From contig NZ_CP012545.1 of assembly GCF_004803835.1 (NCBI RefSeq), positions 1,550,001 to 1,614,000 on the forward strand: a stretch of DNA of 64,000 bases, read 5' to 3'. Both the position numbers and the translations under genes were made by a program. Shown here one piece after another: positions 53,739 through 62,336 of the stretch; position 1 is the stretch's first letter; every line of letters starts with the position of its first letter. The notes beneath the pieces are model-generated. The model had not been told where the DNA came from. It saw only the letters and a list, made by a program, of their open reading frames with translations, and did no database searches. Source of the DNA: Campylobacter sp. RM6914 (GTDB taxonomy: Bacteria > Campylobacterota > Campylobacteria > Campylobacterales > Campylobacteraceae).

Positions 53739-54977
53739 CTAATATCCCTCGTAATGCTTAGCGCGAGGAAGCAGTAAATTTAAGACTATACCGACTATTG
53801 CACCAAGTCCTATACCCGAAAAACTAACAACACCAAAGTCAAGCACCATGCCGCCTATAGCAAATACAAATATCAAAGCAACGATTATCATATTTCTAGG
53901 GTTTGCAAGGTCTACGTGATGTTTTACCAAGGTCTCCATACCCACGCTTGCGATTATGCCAAAAAGTAGCAACATGATACCGCCGATAACGGGAGCCGGT
54001 ATAGTAGAAAGCACAGCGCCTAGCTTTCCGACAAAAGCAAGCACGATAGCTGTTATCGCAGTCCAGGTCATGATGGCCGGGTTGTAAGCTTTTGTGATAC
54101 TAACCGCGCCCGTTACTTCAGAGTAGGTTGTGTTTGGAGGTCCGCCAAAACAAGCGGCAAATGAAGTTGCGATGCCATCACCTAAAAGTGTATTTTTAAG
54201 ACCGGGGTTTTTAAGGAAATTTTCTTTGGTAACATTTGAGATGGCAAGCATATCGCCTATATGCTCTATTGCAGGAGCAATCGCGATAGGTACCATATAA
54301 AGTATTGGATCTAGCTCAAAAACAGGAGTCTTAAATGCCGGGGTCTTAAACCATGGAGCGTCCATTATAGGAGCAAAGTCTATCATACCAAAAAAATAAG
54401 ACGTAATATAGCCGACTAATATACCGCACAAAATAGGTATCAAACGAAACATTCCTCGACCTAACATCATAACCAAGATCGTAGCTACAAGCGATACGCC
54501 TGCTACAAGCATAGCTTCATTTTGAGTATAGGCGGTGACATTTTTACCCATAGCCATATTTACGGCAGCAGGAGAGAGTATCAAACCTATAGTCATGATA
54601 ACAGGTCCCACGATAACTGGCGGTAACATCTTATGTAAAAAGTTCTCTCCTTTTACCCTAACAATAAAGGATAAAACAACATAAAAAAGTCCGGCAAATA
54701 CAAGCCCGCCCATAGTAGCGGCGATCCCCCACTCTTTTACACCAAAACTAATAGGCGCGATAAACGCAAAACTACTAGCTAAAAATATCGGCGGAACATT
54801 TTTACGCGTGATGAGCTGAAAAAGTAGCGTACCTGCACCTGCGGTAAAAAGTGCAACATTTGCGTCAAGCCCTGTAAGTAGTGGCACAAGCACAAGCGCA
54901 CCAAAAGCTACGAACAAAAACTGAACGCCTACAAGACTCTCTTTAAAGCCAAATTTATAACCTTCATATTTTTGCAT
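53739..54977 (-). CDS. uraA: Uracil/nucleobase:proton symporter (NCS2 family)
   Basis: 412 residues, about 14 membrane segments. FGGPPNTTYSEVTGAVSITK and PAIEHIGDMLAISNVT (Glu of the binding site) are UraA-type signatures. Brings in uracil that Upp can salvage. Strong GGGAG site; starts within dxr's end (14-base overlap). It sits inside a block otherwise devoted to isoprenoid, phospholipid and murein genes. Confidence 0.93.
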   Translation of the reverse strand: MQKYEGYKFGFKESLVGVQFLFVAFGALVLVPLLTGLDANVALFTAGAGTLLFQLITRKNVPPIFLASSFAFIAPISFGVKEWGIAATMGGLVFAGLFYVVLSFIVRVKGENFLHKMLPPVIVGPVIMTIGLILSPAAVNMAMGKNVTAYTQNEAMLVAGVSLVATILVMMLGRGMFRLIPILCGILVGYITSYFFGMIDFAPIMDAPWFKTPAFKTPVFELDPILYMVPIAIAPAIEHIGDMLAISNVTKENFLKNPGLKNTLLGDGIATSFAACFGGPPNTTYSEVTGAVSITKAYNPAIMTWTAITAIVLAFVGKLGAVLSTIPAPVIGGIMLLLFGIIASVGMETLVKHHVDLANPRNMIIVALIFVFAIGGMVLDFGVVSFSGIGLGAIVGIVLNLLLPRAKHYEGY

Positions 54978-56073
54978 TTAACTCCCTTTTTGCAAACTCT
55001 CTAACCTCTTTATCAAGTTTAAAAATTTCATCTTCGTTTAGAATTTTAGCATCCCTAAATTTCTTAGCAGCCTTCAAAACTATACGTGAAATATCTAAAA
55101 ATCCGCATTCATTCTTTAAAAAAGCAAAAACTCCAACTTCATTTGCGGCATTTATTACAACGCCGATATCAGGCGTATCTAAAACCTGCTCTTTCAAGGA
55201 AAAGATCGGATATTTTTTTAAGCTTATGTTATGAAATTTTATACTTTTTAGCTCTAGCAAATTTGTATGAGATATAATTGTTTCATCTACGTTTTCAAGT
55301 ACGGCATGAGAGATAGCTAGCTTCATGTCAGCACGCGAGATATGCGCACTCGTTGAACCATCCACAAATTCAACAAGCGCGTGGATCATCGAAGTAGGCT
55401 CTATGAGTGCTTCTATGTGTTTTATACCGTAAAGCCAATACGCCTCCATAACTTCAAAAAGTTTGTTTGCCATAGTTGCGCTGTCTATAGTTATCTTTGC
55501 GCCCATGCTCCAGTTGGGATGTTTTAGTGCGTCTTTTGCCGTTGCCATTTTTAAGGATTTAAGAGGTGTTTTATAAAAAGCTCCGCCGCTAGCGGTGATT
55601 ATTAGACGGCTTGGCTTTGTTTTATTTTCAAGTAAAAATTTAAGCCCAAAGTGTTCGCTATCTATCGGTAAAATTTTACTCGTATCTAAAAATTTACCGC
55701 CTACAACCAAGCTTTCTTTGTTGGCAAGTGCTAGCTTTTTACCTAGCTTTTGTGTTTTTAAACTAGGTCTAAGTCCCGCAAAACCAACCAAAGAATTTAC
55801 TACTTTTTTACTATTTGAGACCTCAAGCATATCAAGCAACCCCTCTTGCCCTATAAAAATTTTATCTTTTGATATGCCTTTTACTTCGCCTCTTAGCTTC
55901 TCGTCCCCAACGCAAACGAATTTAGGGCTGAAATTTGATATTTGTTCATTTAAAAGTTCGACATTTTTACCGCAACTTATCGCTTCGACATTGATATTAT
56001 GTCGCTTGCAAAGCAAGAGTGTATTTGTTCCGATACTACCTGTCGAGCCTAATACTACCACGAAAGCGTCCAA
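54964..56073 (-). CDS. dxr: 1-deoxy-D-xylulose 5-phosphate reductoisomerase
   Basis: 369 residues; second step of MEP isoprenoid synthesis. NADPH motif VVLGSTGSIGTNTL, ANKESLVVGG, DSEHFGLKFLL and the catalytic loop SGGAFYKTPLKSL with MGAKITIDSATMANK are all present. Start uncertain: TTG 56073 or a GTG four codons later, which has GGA at a better distance. Overlaps cdsA's end by 19 bases. Confidence 0.94.
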   Translation of the reverse strand: MDAFVVVLGSTGSIGTNTLLLCKRHNINVEAISCGKNVELLNEQISNFSPKFVCVGDEKLRGEVKGISKDKIFIGQEGLLDMLEVSNSKKVVNSLVGFAGLRPSLKTQKLGKKLALANKESLVVGGKFLDTSKILPIDSEHFGLKFLLENKTKPSRLIITASGGAFYKTPLKSLKMATAKDALKHPNWSMGAKITIDSATMANKLFEVMEAYWLYGIKHIEALIEPTSMIHALVEFVDGSTSAHISRADMKLAISHAVLENVDETIISHTNLLELKSIKFHNISLKKYPIFSLKEQVLDTPDIGVVINAANEVGVFAFLKNECGFLDISRIVLKAAKKFRDAKILNEDEIFKLDKEVREFAKRELNAKI

Positions 56074-56786
56074 AGAAGAGCTACAACGCCAAACAAGTAT
56101 CCGTCAACACGGTCTAACATACCGCCGTGTCCGGGAAAGATATTGCCGCTATCTTTGACATCGGCAGAGCGTTTTAGATAACTCTCAAACAAATCTCCCC
56201 ATACGCCAAATATGCTTAAAAGAAAACTCGCGCAAATTATCTGCAAAAATCCTTCCATAACAAAACTTCCGCAAACTATGCCAACAGCCGTTCCCGCGGC
56301 TATACCGCCTGCAACGCCTTCAAGAGTTTTGTTTGGCGAAGCGATAGAAAATTTCCTCTTACCTATGGCTTTACCGACAAAATACGCCGCGGTATCACTA
56401 GCTGCAACACCAAATATCAACCAAACCAAAAAGCCGATACCGTATTCAGAGTAAAGCATCCACATCATAAATATCGGAGTTGCAGGATATATAAACGGCA
56501 ACACCATGCGAAGATCAGGGCTTTTAATGTGAGCCAAAACAGAAGCAACCAGCATAATAGCAAGTATGGCTATGAAGATTGGATTTGTAAAAAATGTCAA
56601 AACATAAAACACAAGCGCAACATAAACAAGCTTGTCGTGTTCGATATTATAAAGCTTTAAAGACTCATTAAACGCAAAATAAAGCACGGCGCCTAGCAAA
56701 ATAAAGTTAAAAATATAATTGTTGATAAAAAACACAACCAAAAGCACGGCGATCATAAGAACTCCGGTAACGATACGTGCACCCAT
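56055..56786 (-). CDS. cdsA: Phosphatidate cytidylyltransferase
   Basis: 243 residues, about eight membrane helices; makes CDP-diacylglycerol for phospholipids. Ends with the family signature GDLFESYLKRSADVKDSGNIFPGHGGMLDRVDG. ATG 56786 with AAGGGGAG; nine earlier codons lack a site. First gene of the cdsA-dxr-uraA-pgp1-tsaD chain of touching genes. Confidence 0.95.
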   Translation of the reverse strand: MGARIVTGVLMIAVLLVVFFINNYIFNFILLGAVLYFAFNESLKLYNIEHDKLVYVALVFYVLTFFTNPIFIAILAIMLVASVLAHIKSPDLRMVLPFIYPATPIFMMWMLYSEYGIGFLVWLIFGVAASDTAAYFVGKAIGKRKFSIASPNKTLEGVAGGIAAGTAVGIVCGSFVMEGFLQIICASFLLSIFGVWGDLFESYLKRSADVKDSGNIFPGHGGMLDRVDGYLFGVVALLWTLSW

Positions 56787-56837
56787 CTTCTCCCCTTTAA
56801 ATTTCAAGTTCAAATGTTGATTTTATCTAAATTTTGC

Positions 56838-57167
56838 TTATATTTGTATATTTAGACGATGTCCTGGCTCTCCCTCAAGAGGTTTTTGCTCCTCTTTATC
56901 GTCATCGTCTTTTACGAAAGGCTTGCCTGGCTCACTTTGAGCATTTTGCTCTTCGCCCTTTTGTCTTTCGTGTTCGTGTTCGGGGTCGATCTTGTAGCTC
57001 TCTTCTGTCGGCCTAACTTCGGCTACTTCGTTTGCGTCATCGTCTAAAACGGTAGAAGCTAAAGCACTTTGCATATCAAAACGAGCTTGCTGGTTAGCAC
57101 TAACAAATGATGCGACCGGCGCATTTTGGTTGATAAAATTTACATTTCCCAGAGGCGTTACAGACAT
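56838..57167 (-). CDS. Small acidic protein of unknown function, conserved position
   Basis: 109 residues. Begins MSVTPLGNVNFINQNAPVAS, then SANQQARFDMQSALAS; the second half is low-complexity and very polar (DDDANEVAEV, HEHERQKGEEQN, KDDDDKEEQKP). No signal peptide or known domain. Ribosome site AAAGGAG. It sits between rqcH and cdsA as I recall in C. jejuni, so it is a real gene, but I do not know its job. Confidence 0.78.
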   Translation of the reverse strand: MSVTPLGNVNFINQNAPVASFVSANQQARFDMQSALASTVLDDDANEVAEVRPTEESYKIDPEHEHERQKGEEQNAQSEPGKPFVKDDDDKEEQKPLEGEPGHRLNIQI

Positions 57168-57177
57168 TTTAACTCCT

Positions 57178-58491
57178 TTACTTTACAACTACTATCGTCC
57201 TAAAATCAATATAATTTACATTTGCACCGTTTGAAATTTTGACATTTTGCCTTTTTGTGTAATCAACCTCATATCGCCCTGCTCCGCTAACGCTGAAATT
57301 TACACAAATTTTAGCTGCAAAATTTAAAATTTCCTCATCTAGTTTGGTTTTGTTTGTTTTTATTATCACATGGGCACTAGGAATATCTTTTAAATGCAAC
57401 CAAATATCATCTTTTTTGGAATTTTTTAGCAGCTCGATATTGCCTTTTTCGTTTCGCCCTATTGAAATTTTAAACTCTTTGATATAAAAATTTTGTATAT
57501 TTTCGCTCTCGTTTTTTTGAGTCTTTTGGATATTTGCACGTTTTGGATACAAAATTTCAAGCTCATTAAGGCTTTTTGCATTTTCAAGCATCTCCTCTAA
57601 GCTAAGATAAAATTTTATCTTTTCGTTTAAATTTTCTCTCTCAAGCTTAACTCCATGTGCCTTTTGTGTTAAACGCTTAGCCTTTGTAAAATACAAATTT
57701 GCACTGACTTTAGGAGTATCTTCAAGGGTAAAATTTATCTTTTGACCACCAAAATCACTAAGCTCAAACTCTCTTTGAAACTCATCTAAATTTGATAAAT
57801 TTGCAAGTAAAACTCCTGCCTTTTTACGAAGGTCTTCGCTCTGAGATTTTAAACTTTCTTCGCTCTCAAGCGCCTCTAAGCTAGCTTGCAATGCTTGCAA
57901 CTTCTTTTGAACTTGAGCCATTTTAACGGCTCTTAAATTTTCTAAATTTTGCCTATTAAGCCTATTAAATTCACTTTTAAAAAACTCGTTAAAGTCCAAA
58001 ATCTCATCGCACGGCTTTTCTTTTATAGCAATCGCCTCAAGCTGTTTTAACACTCTGCCAGGTTTTATCTGCCTAAAATTATTTTCGATATGTCTAAGTG
58101 CATCTATTATTACGCCGTTTTCATCCGTGATGATCGCATTAGTAAAGCGTCCCGTAAATTCGAGATAAAGCTCACTTTTTATACTTTTATACGAACCGTC
58201 AAACGAGGTTGAAATTTGTAAAATTCTATTATTTTCAAGACATTTTATTTCTAAAATTTTTGAACTTTTTAGACGCTTTTTAAGCGCGTTATCAAATGGA
58301 GCGTTATACGTTTTTATCGCTTTAAATTCGCTGTTTTGATATATCGCCGAGCCCGATTTTGCAAGGTCGAAAAATATATCGTTACCGTCAAAATTTATAA
58401 GCAAAAGCATATCGCCGACTCTTTTAATGTCATTTATCTTTTTAAATTTAGAAAAGTATTTTGCCAATGTTTGTAAGTGTGCGTATTTCAT
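57178..58491 (-). CDS. NFACT-type RqcH-like protein (fibronectin-binding A family)
   Basis: 437 residues. N-terminal NFACT-N domain (INDIKRVGDMLLLINFDGNDIFFDL), a helical coiled-coil middle (AVKMAQVQKKLQALQASLEAL), and a C-terminal NFACT-R domain with KKDDIWLHLKDIPSAHVII. RqcH adds Ala tails to nascent chains on stalled 50S subunits; the older name is fibronectin-binding protein. TATAAT lies only 7 bases before the ATG, so the mRNA may be leaderless. Confidence 0.88.
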   Translation of the reverse strand: MKYAHLQTLAKYFSKFKKINDIKRVGDMLLLINFDGNDIFFDLAKSGSAIYQNSEFKAIKTYNAPFDNALKKRLKSSKILEIKCLENNRILQISTSFDGSYKSIKSELYLEFTGRFTNAIITDENGVIIDALRHIENNFRQIKPGRVLKQLEAIAIKEKPCDEILDFNEFFKSEFNRLNRQNLENLRAVKMAQVQKKLQALQASLEALESEESLKSQSEDLRKKAGVLLANLSNLDEFQREFELSDFGGQKINFTLEDTPKVSANLYFTKAKRLTQKAHGVKLERENLNEKIKFYLSLEEMLENAKSLNELEILYPKRANIQKTQKNESENIQNFYIKEFKISIGRNEKGNIELLKNSKKDDIWLHLKDIPSAHVIIKTNKTKLDEEILNFAAKICVNFSVSGAGRYEVDYTKRQNVKISNGANVNYIDFRTIVVVK

Positions 58492-58498
58492 GAGCGGT

Positions 58499-58504
58499 AT
58501 TATA
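58499..58504 (-). promoter_or_regulatory. -10 element of the RqcH-like gene
   Basis: Minus-strand TATAAT ending 7 bases before the ATG; normal start-site distance would place the first RNA base at or next to the A of the ATG. No ribosome site precedes this ATG. Confidence 0.55.
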
Positions 58505-58582
58505 CTTTAAATTTATTTATTTTTTCGTGTGCTAACCCGACTTGCTTTAAATATTTCGCCTAAAAACTTGACTTTAAAACGT

Positions 58583-58604
58583 AAAATATTATTAAAATAT
58601 TATT
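58583..58604 (+). repeat. Tandem 11-base direct repeat upstream of yceI
   Basis: AAAATATTATT twice with no gap, 22 bases before the TATAAT of the yceI promoter (58626-58631), i.e. covering the -35 region. Confidence 0.6.
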
Positions 58605-58625
58605 GTTATGTTTGTTAATAATCTC

Positions 58626-58631
58626 TATAAT
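58626..58631 (+). promoter_or_regulatory. -10 element of yceI
   Basis: Perfect TATAAT, 28 bases before the ATG at 58660. Confidence 0.55.
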
Positions 58632-58659
58632 CACATCAAATTTAAACACAAGGAAAAAA

Positions 58660-59205
58660 ATGAAAAAACTTAAATTTTCACTAGCACTCGCACTTCTTGC
58701 GACTTTTGCAAATGCCGCAGTTTACGAGCTAGACCCCATTCACTCAAGCACAAGCTTTAAGATAAAGCACCTTAGCATAAGTAACGTCGTGGGAAGTTTT
58801 AAGTCATTCAAAGCAACTGCCGATATGGACGGCGAAAAGTTAAAAAGTCTAAGTGCAACCATCAAAACCGACTCTATCTTTACCGATAATGACGCTCGCG
58901 ATAAACACCTTCGTTCGGCTGATTTTTTCGAAGTAGAAAAATATCCTGAGATAAAATTTGAGATGACAGGCATTAGCGGCGATGATATAAAAGGAAATTT
59001 AACCATCAAAAACGTAACAAAACCTGTAATACTTGAGTATGAATTTGGCGGAAAAACAGTCGGCCAAGACGGTAAAGCAAAGGTTGGTTTTAGCCTTGAG
59101 GGCGAGATAAAAAGAAGCGACTTTGACTTTGCCCCTAGCACATCAACAGTAACCTTAGGAGATAAGATAAAGATAGATATTGAAGTTGAGGCGGTAGCAA
59201 AATAA
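58660..59205 (+). CDS. YceI-family periplasmic lipid-binding protein
   Basis: 181 residues. Signal peptide (LALALLATFANA), mature start VYELDPIHSSTSFKIKHL, and the lipocalin-like YceI fold: DGEKLKSLSATIKTDSIFTDNDARDKHLRSADFF. These proteins bind isoprenoid quinones or fatty acids. ATG 58660 has AAGGA; 19 upstream codons lack one. Monocistronic, closed by a hairpin. Confidence 0.93.
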   Translation: MKKLKFSLALALLATFANAAVYELDPIHSSTSFKIKHLSISNVVGSFKSFKATADMDGEKLKSLSATIKTDSIFTDNDARDKHLRSADFFEVEKYPEIKFEMTGISGDDIKGNLTIKNVTKPVILEYEFGGKTVGQDGKAKVGFSLEGEIKRSDFDFAPSTSTVTLGDKIKIDIEVEAVAK

Positions 59206-59208
59206 CTT

Positions 59209-59233
59209 AAAGGCTCGACTTTGAGCCTTTTAC
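59209..59233 (+). terminator. Terminator after yceI
   Basis: AAAGGCTC / GAGCCTTT, eight perfect pairs, 6-base loop, followed by a short T stretch; 4 bases after the stop. Confidence 0.75.
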
Positions 59234-59339
59234 AAATTTACTTCACTTAAATACATTTTCGCTTACATTTTTTACTAAAAATAAAGATTTTATATATTTT
59301 TTGTTAAAATCAGACAAATTTCAATCCAAAAGGCAAAAG

Positions 59340-60605
59340 ATGAAGCAGACTATAACAGAAAAGATTTTTTCCGCTCACACAGGCGAAGAGGTAAGCGCGG
59401 GTCAGATAGTGCAAAGCCCTATAGATATGGTTATCGGCAACGATATAACAACGCCGATTTCAATTAAACAATTTGAAAGAAGCGGAGCACAAAAGCTAGC
59501 TAATCCCGACGGTTTTGCCATCGTAATGGACCACTACATCCCGGCAAAAGATATCTTAAGCGCAAATCAAGCCAAAATTTCACGCGACTTTGCATACAAA
59601 CACGATCTTAAAAACTACTTTGATGAAAAAGATATGGGCATAGAGCACGCCTTGCTTCCTGAAAAAGGACTTGTTATCCCAGGTGATGTCATCATCGGTG
59701 CAGACAGTCATACCTGTACGCACGGCGCTCTTGGAGCGTTTGCGACAGGCATGGGCTCTACCGACCTTGCTTATGCAATGATAACAGGCAAAAACTGGTT
59801 TAAAGTGCCTCAAACCATAAAAGTAGTCTTTAACGGAAAATTTGGCGAGCACATATACGGAAAAGACTTGATACTTGAGGTTATTCGCCGTATAGGTGTG
59901 GACGGGGCACTATATAAAGCGCTTGAATTTACGGGAGAGGCGATAAGCTCACTTGACATGGACGGACGCTTTAGTCTTTGTAACATGGCGATAGAAGCCG
60001 GCGGTAAAAGCGGTATCGTAGCGTATGACGACATAACAAAAGAATTTTTAAAAGGTAAGAATTTACGCTCAAAACCTGTAATCCACTACTCAGATGAAGG
60101 CGCAAAATATGAAAGCATTTTAGAGATAGATGTTAGCAAGCTTGATCCTGTTGTCGCTTATCCATTCTTACCAAGCAACGGCAAAAGCGTAAGAGAGGCC
60201 GTAAAAGACGATATCGCGATAGATCAAGTATTTATCGGCTCTTGCACCAACGGACGCTTAAGCGACCTTAGGATCGCCGCTGAAATTCTAAAAGGAAAAC
60301 GTGTATCCAAAAAAACACGCCTTATCATCACTCCTGCAACGCAAAAGATCGCAAGAGAGGCTGAAAAAGAGGGTCTGATAGAAATTTTCATCGAAGCCGG
60401 AGCAGTCGTAAGCAACCCTACATGTGGCGCATGTCTTGGCGGATATATGGGAATTTTAGGCAAGGGCGAAAGATGTGTAAGCACAACAAATAGAAACTTT
60501 GTCGGCAGAATGGGTGATAGAACGAGTGAAATTTACCTTGCAAGCTCTGCAGTAGCGGCGGCAAGCGCGATAGCTGGAAAGATAGCTGATCCAAGAGATC
60601 TATAA
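59340..60605 (+). CDS. leuC: 3-isopropylmalate dehydratase, large subunit
   Basis: 421 residues; leucine synthesis. HTCTHGALGAFATGMGSTDLA and IGSCTNGRLSDLRIAAEIL plus PTCGACLGGYMG supply the aconitase-type Cys ligands (Cys in SCTN and CGAC). Start at ATG 59340 with AAAGG. The small subunit leuD is not adjacent; the next gene is mobA, separated by a hairpin. Confidence 0.93.
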   Translation: MKQTITEKIFSAHTGEEVSAGQIVQSPIDMVIGNDITTPISIKQFERSGAQKLANPDGFAIVMDHYIPAKDILSANQAKISRDFAYKHDLKNYFDEKDMGIEHALLPEKGLVIPGDVIIGADSHTCTHGALGAFATGMGSTDLAYAMITGKNWFKVPQTIKVVFNGKFGEHIYGKDLILEVIRRIGVDGALYKALEFTGEAISSLDMDGRFSLCNMAIEAGGKSGIVAYDDITKEFLKGKNLRSKPVIHYSDEGAKYESILEIDVSKLDPVVAYPFLPSNGKSVREAVKDDIAIDQVFIGSCTNGRLSDLRIAAEILKGKRVSKKTRLIITPATQKIAREAEKEGLIEIFIEAGAVVSNPTCGACLGGYMGILGKGERCVSTTNRNFVGRMGDRTSEIYLASSAVAAASAIAGKIADPRDL

Positions 60606-60616
60606 ATTTAAAAGCA

Positions 60617-60660
60617 TTTTAGGGGATTAAAAGAAATTTAAACCTCTTTTATCCCCAAAA
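60617..60660 (+). terminator. Long hairpin between leuC and mobA
   Basis: GGGGAT-AAAAGA with one bulge pairs with TCTTTTATCCCC; flanking TTTT and AAAA extend it. Loop about 10 bases. Downstream side is A-rich on the plus strand, so it is either a minus-strand terminator or a processed end; no gene arrives from the right on that strand. Confidence 0.55.
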
Positions 60661-60676
60661 ACACAAAGGATAAAAT

Positions 60677-61237
60677 TTGAAAACCTGCGTTATCTTAGCC
60701 GGAGGAAAAAGCTCTCGCATGGGGCAAGACAAGACGCTTTTGCCCTTTGGAGAGTTTAACACACTTACGCATTTTCAATTCAATAAATTTAGTAAAATTT
60801 TTACTAATGTTTTTATAAGCTCCAAATTTGATAAATTTATACCCCCTCTTCCGCTGCTAAAAGATATTTCACAAGACTATTCGCCTATGCTAGCTCTTGC
60901 TAGCGTGCTAGCAAATTTTAAAGATGAAAAAATTTTTATAATCCCCGCCGACATGCCATTTGTAAGCAAAGAATGCGTAACAAAACTTTACGAATACAGC
61001 GATAAATTTGATATCACCATAGCACAAGATGAGGAATTTAGCCATTCGCTTTGTGGCTTTTTTAACTCAAATATCAGCAAAAAGGCGCTTGAGCTTTACC
61101 AAAACGGCGAACATAAAATCGGGCTTTTGCAAAATTTTTATAACGTCAAAAAGGTTAAATTTGACAATGCCGAGCAATTTTTTAACGTAAACGACCCATC
61201 TCAATACCAAATCGCCCTTAAAATGAAGCAGATATGA
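60677..61237 (+). CDS. mobA: Molybdenum cofactor guanylyltransferase
   Basis: 186 residues; adds GMP to molybdopterin, yielding the bis-MGD form used by FdhA. GTP loop ILAGGKSSRMGQDKTLLPF at residues 6-24, IIPADMPFVSKE in the middle. TTG start with AAAGGA six bases upstream. Overlaps pldA by 4 bases. Confidence 0.9.
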   Translation: MKTCVILAGGKSSRMGQDKTLLPFGEFNTLTHFQFNKFSKIFTNVFISSKFDKFIPPLPLLKDISQDYSPMLALASVLANFKDEKIFIIPADMPFVSKECVTKLYEYSDKFDITIAQDEEFSHSLCGFFNSNISKKALELYQNGEHKIGLLQNFYNVKKVKFDNAEQFFNVNDPSQYQIALKMKQI

Positions 61238-62217
61238 AAAAATTTCTCGTTTTTGTATTTTGCTTTCAAATTTTACTCCAGGCCAATGAAACGAGTGAAC
61301 TTTTTAAAAAAGCTCAAGAATTTGAAAATATCGGCGATACGGTAAATGCTATGAGGCTCTACAAACAAATCGCCCAAAATTCGCTTAATCAGCAAAACCA
61401 AATTTTAAACAACAATGATACAAACACAACAGTTGCCATAGTTAAACCCGAACAAAATTTAGAAAAACTTATCTTGCAAAACTCGCAAGAGCCAAAAGAT
61501 GACGAGATACAAAATATCCTTGGTTTACGACTTTATCACCTAAACTATCTTTTACCTGTTTCATACTCGCAAAACAGACCCACAAACGGCAAGAGTAGAT
61601 TTGAAACCAAATTTCAATTTAGCGTTCAAAAGCCGCTTATGACAAATGCGTTTAAGCTAAACGAAACATTAGGAATTGCCTACACTCAAACATCTTGGTG
61701 GCAAACCTCAAGCGACTCTGCGCCTTTTAGAGAAAGCAACTATAAGCCTGAAATTTACATAGACTTCGACACTCAAAATAGCCTAAAAATGCTAAATATC
61801 TCCAATATAAGAGCCGGACTTTTGCATGAGTCAAACGGCAAAGACAAAGAGAATTCAAGGAGCTGGAACAGGCTTTATGCGCAGGCTAGATTTGACCTTG
61901 GAACACTTAGCGTGACACCTAGAATTTGGAGTATCGTAGGCGACACCAATGATAATAAAAACATAGAAAACTACATCGGAGTTGGCGACGTAAATTTCTC
62001 TTTTGCATTTAAGGATCACATATTAAACACAATGATAAGAAACAACCTGCACTTTGACAAAACAAATCGCGGCGCAGCCCAGTTTGACTGGCTTTTTCCT
62101 ATATTTTCTACTGGGATTTACGGTTATGTTCAGTTTTTTACAGGATATGGCGAAAGCTTAATTGATTATAATAAACACACAAATAAGATAGCAGTCGGTT
62201 TTACCCTACTTAGATAG
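61234..62217 (+). CDS. pldA: Outer-membrane phospholipase A
   Basis: 327 residues. Signal peptide (VFVFCFQILLQA), an N-terminal helical extension of about 90 residues, then a 12-strand OMPLA barrel. Catalytic residues: His and Ser in LLHESNGKD (about residues 198-200) and Asn in SRSWNRLYAQ about 14 residues later. Degrades phospholipids in a disturbed outer membrane, matching the mla genes functionally. Coupled to mobA. Confidence 0.92.
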   Translation: MKKFLVFVFCFQILLQANETSELFKKAQEFENIGDTVNAMRLYKQIAQNSLNQQNQILNNNDTNTTVAIVKPEQNLEKLILQNSQEPKDDEIQNILGLRLYHLNYLLPVSYSQNRPTNGKSRFETKFQFSVQKPLMTNAFKLNETLGIAYTQTSWWQTSSDSAPFRESNYKPEIYIDFDTQNSLKMLNISNIRAGLLHESNGKDKENSRSWNRLYAQARFDLGTLSVTPRIWSIVGDTNDNKNIENYIGVGDVNFSFAFKDHILNTMIRNNLHFDKTNRGAAQFDWLFPIFSTGIYGYVQFFTGYGESLIDYNKHTNKIAVGFTLLR

Positions 62218-62336
62218 GCAAATTTCGCTGTTTTCGTTAAAAATTTAGATTTTTAGTAATTAGTATTATTTTTTAAGATTTTATAAGGAAAATTTGTTAA
62301 TATATCCCTAAAAAACTTTAATCTAAGGAGCTTTTT

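Noticed and set aside
56834-57047. Two hydrophobic plus-strand frames opposite the small acidic protein
   Set aside because: They arise from the complement of Asp/Glu-rich codons (giving Leu/Phe/Val); no ribosome site.
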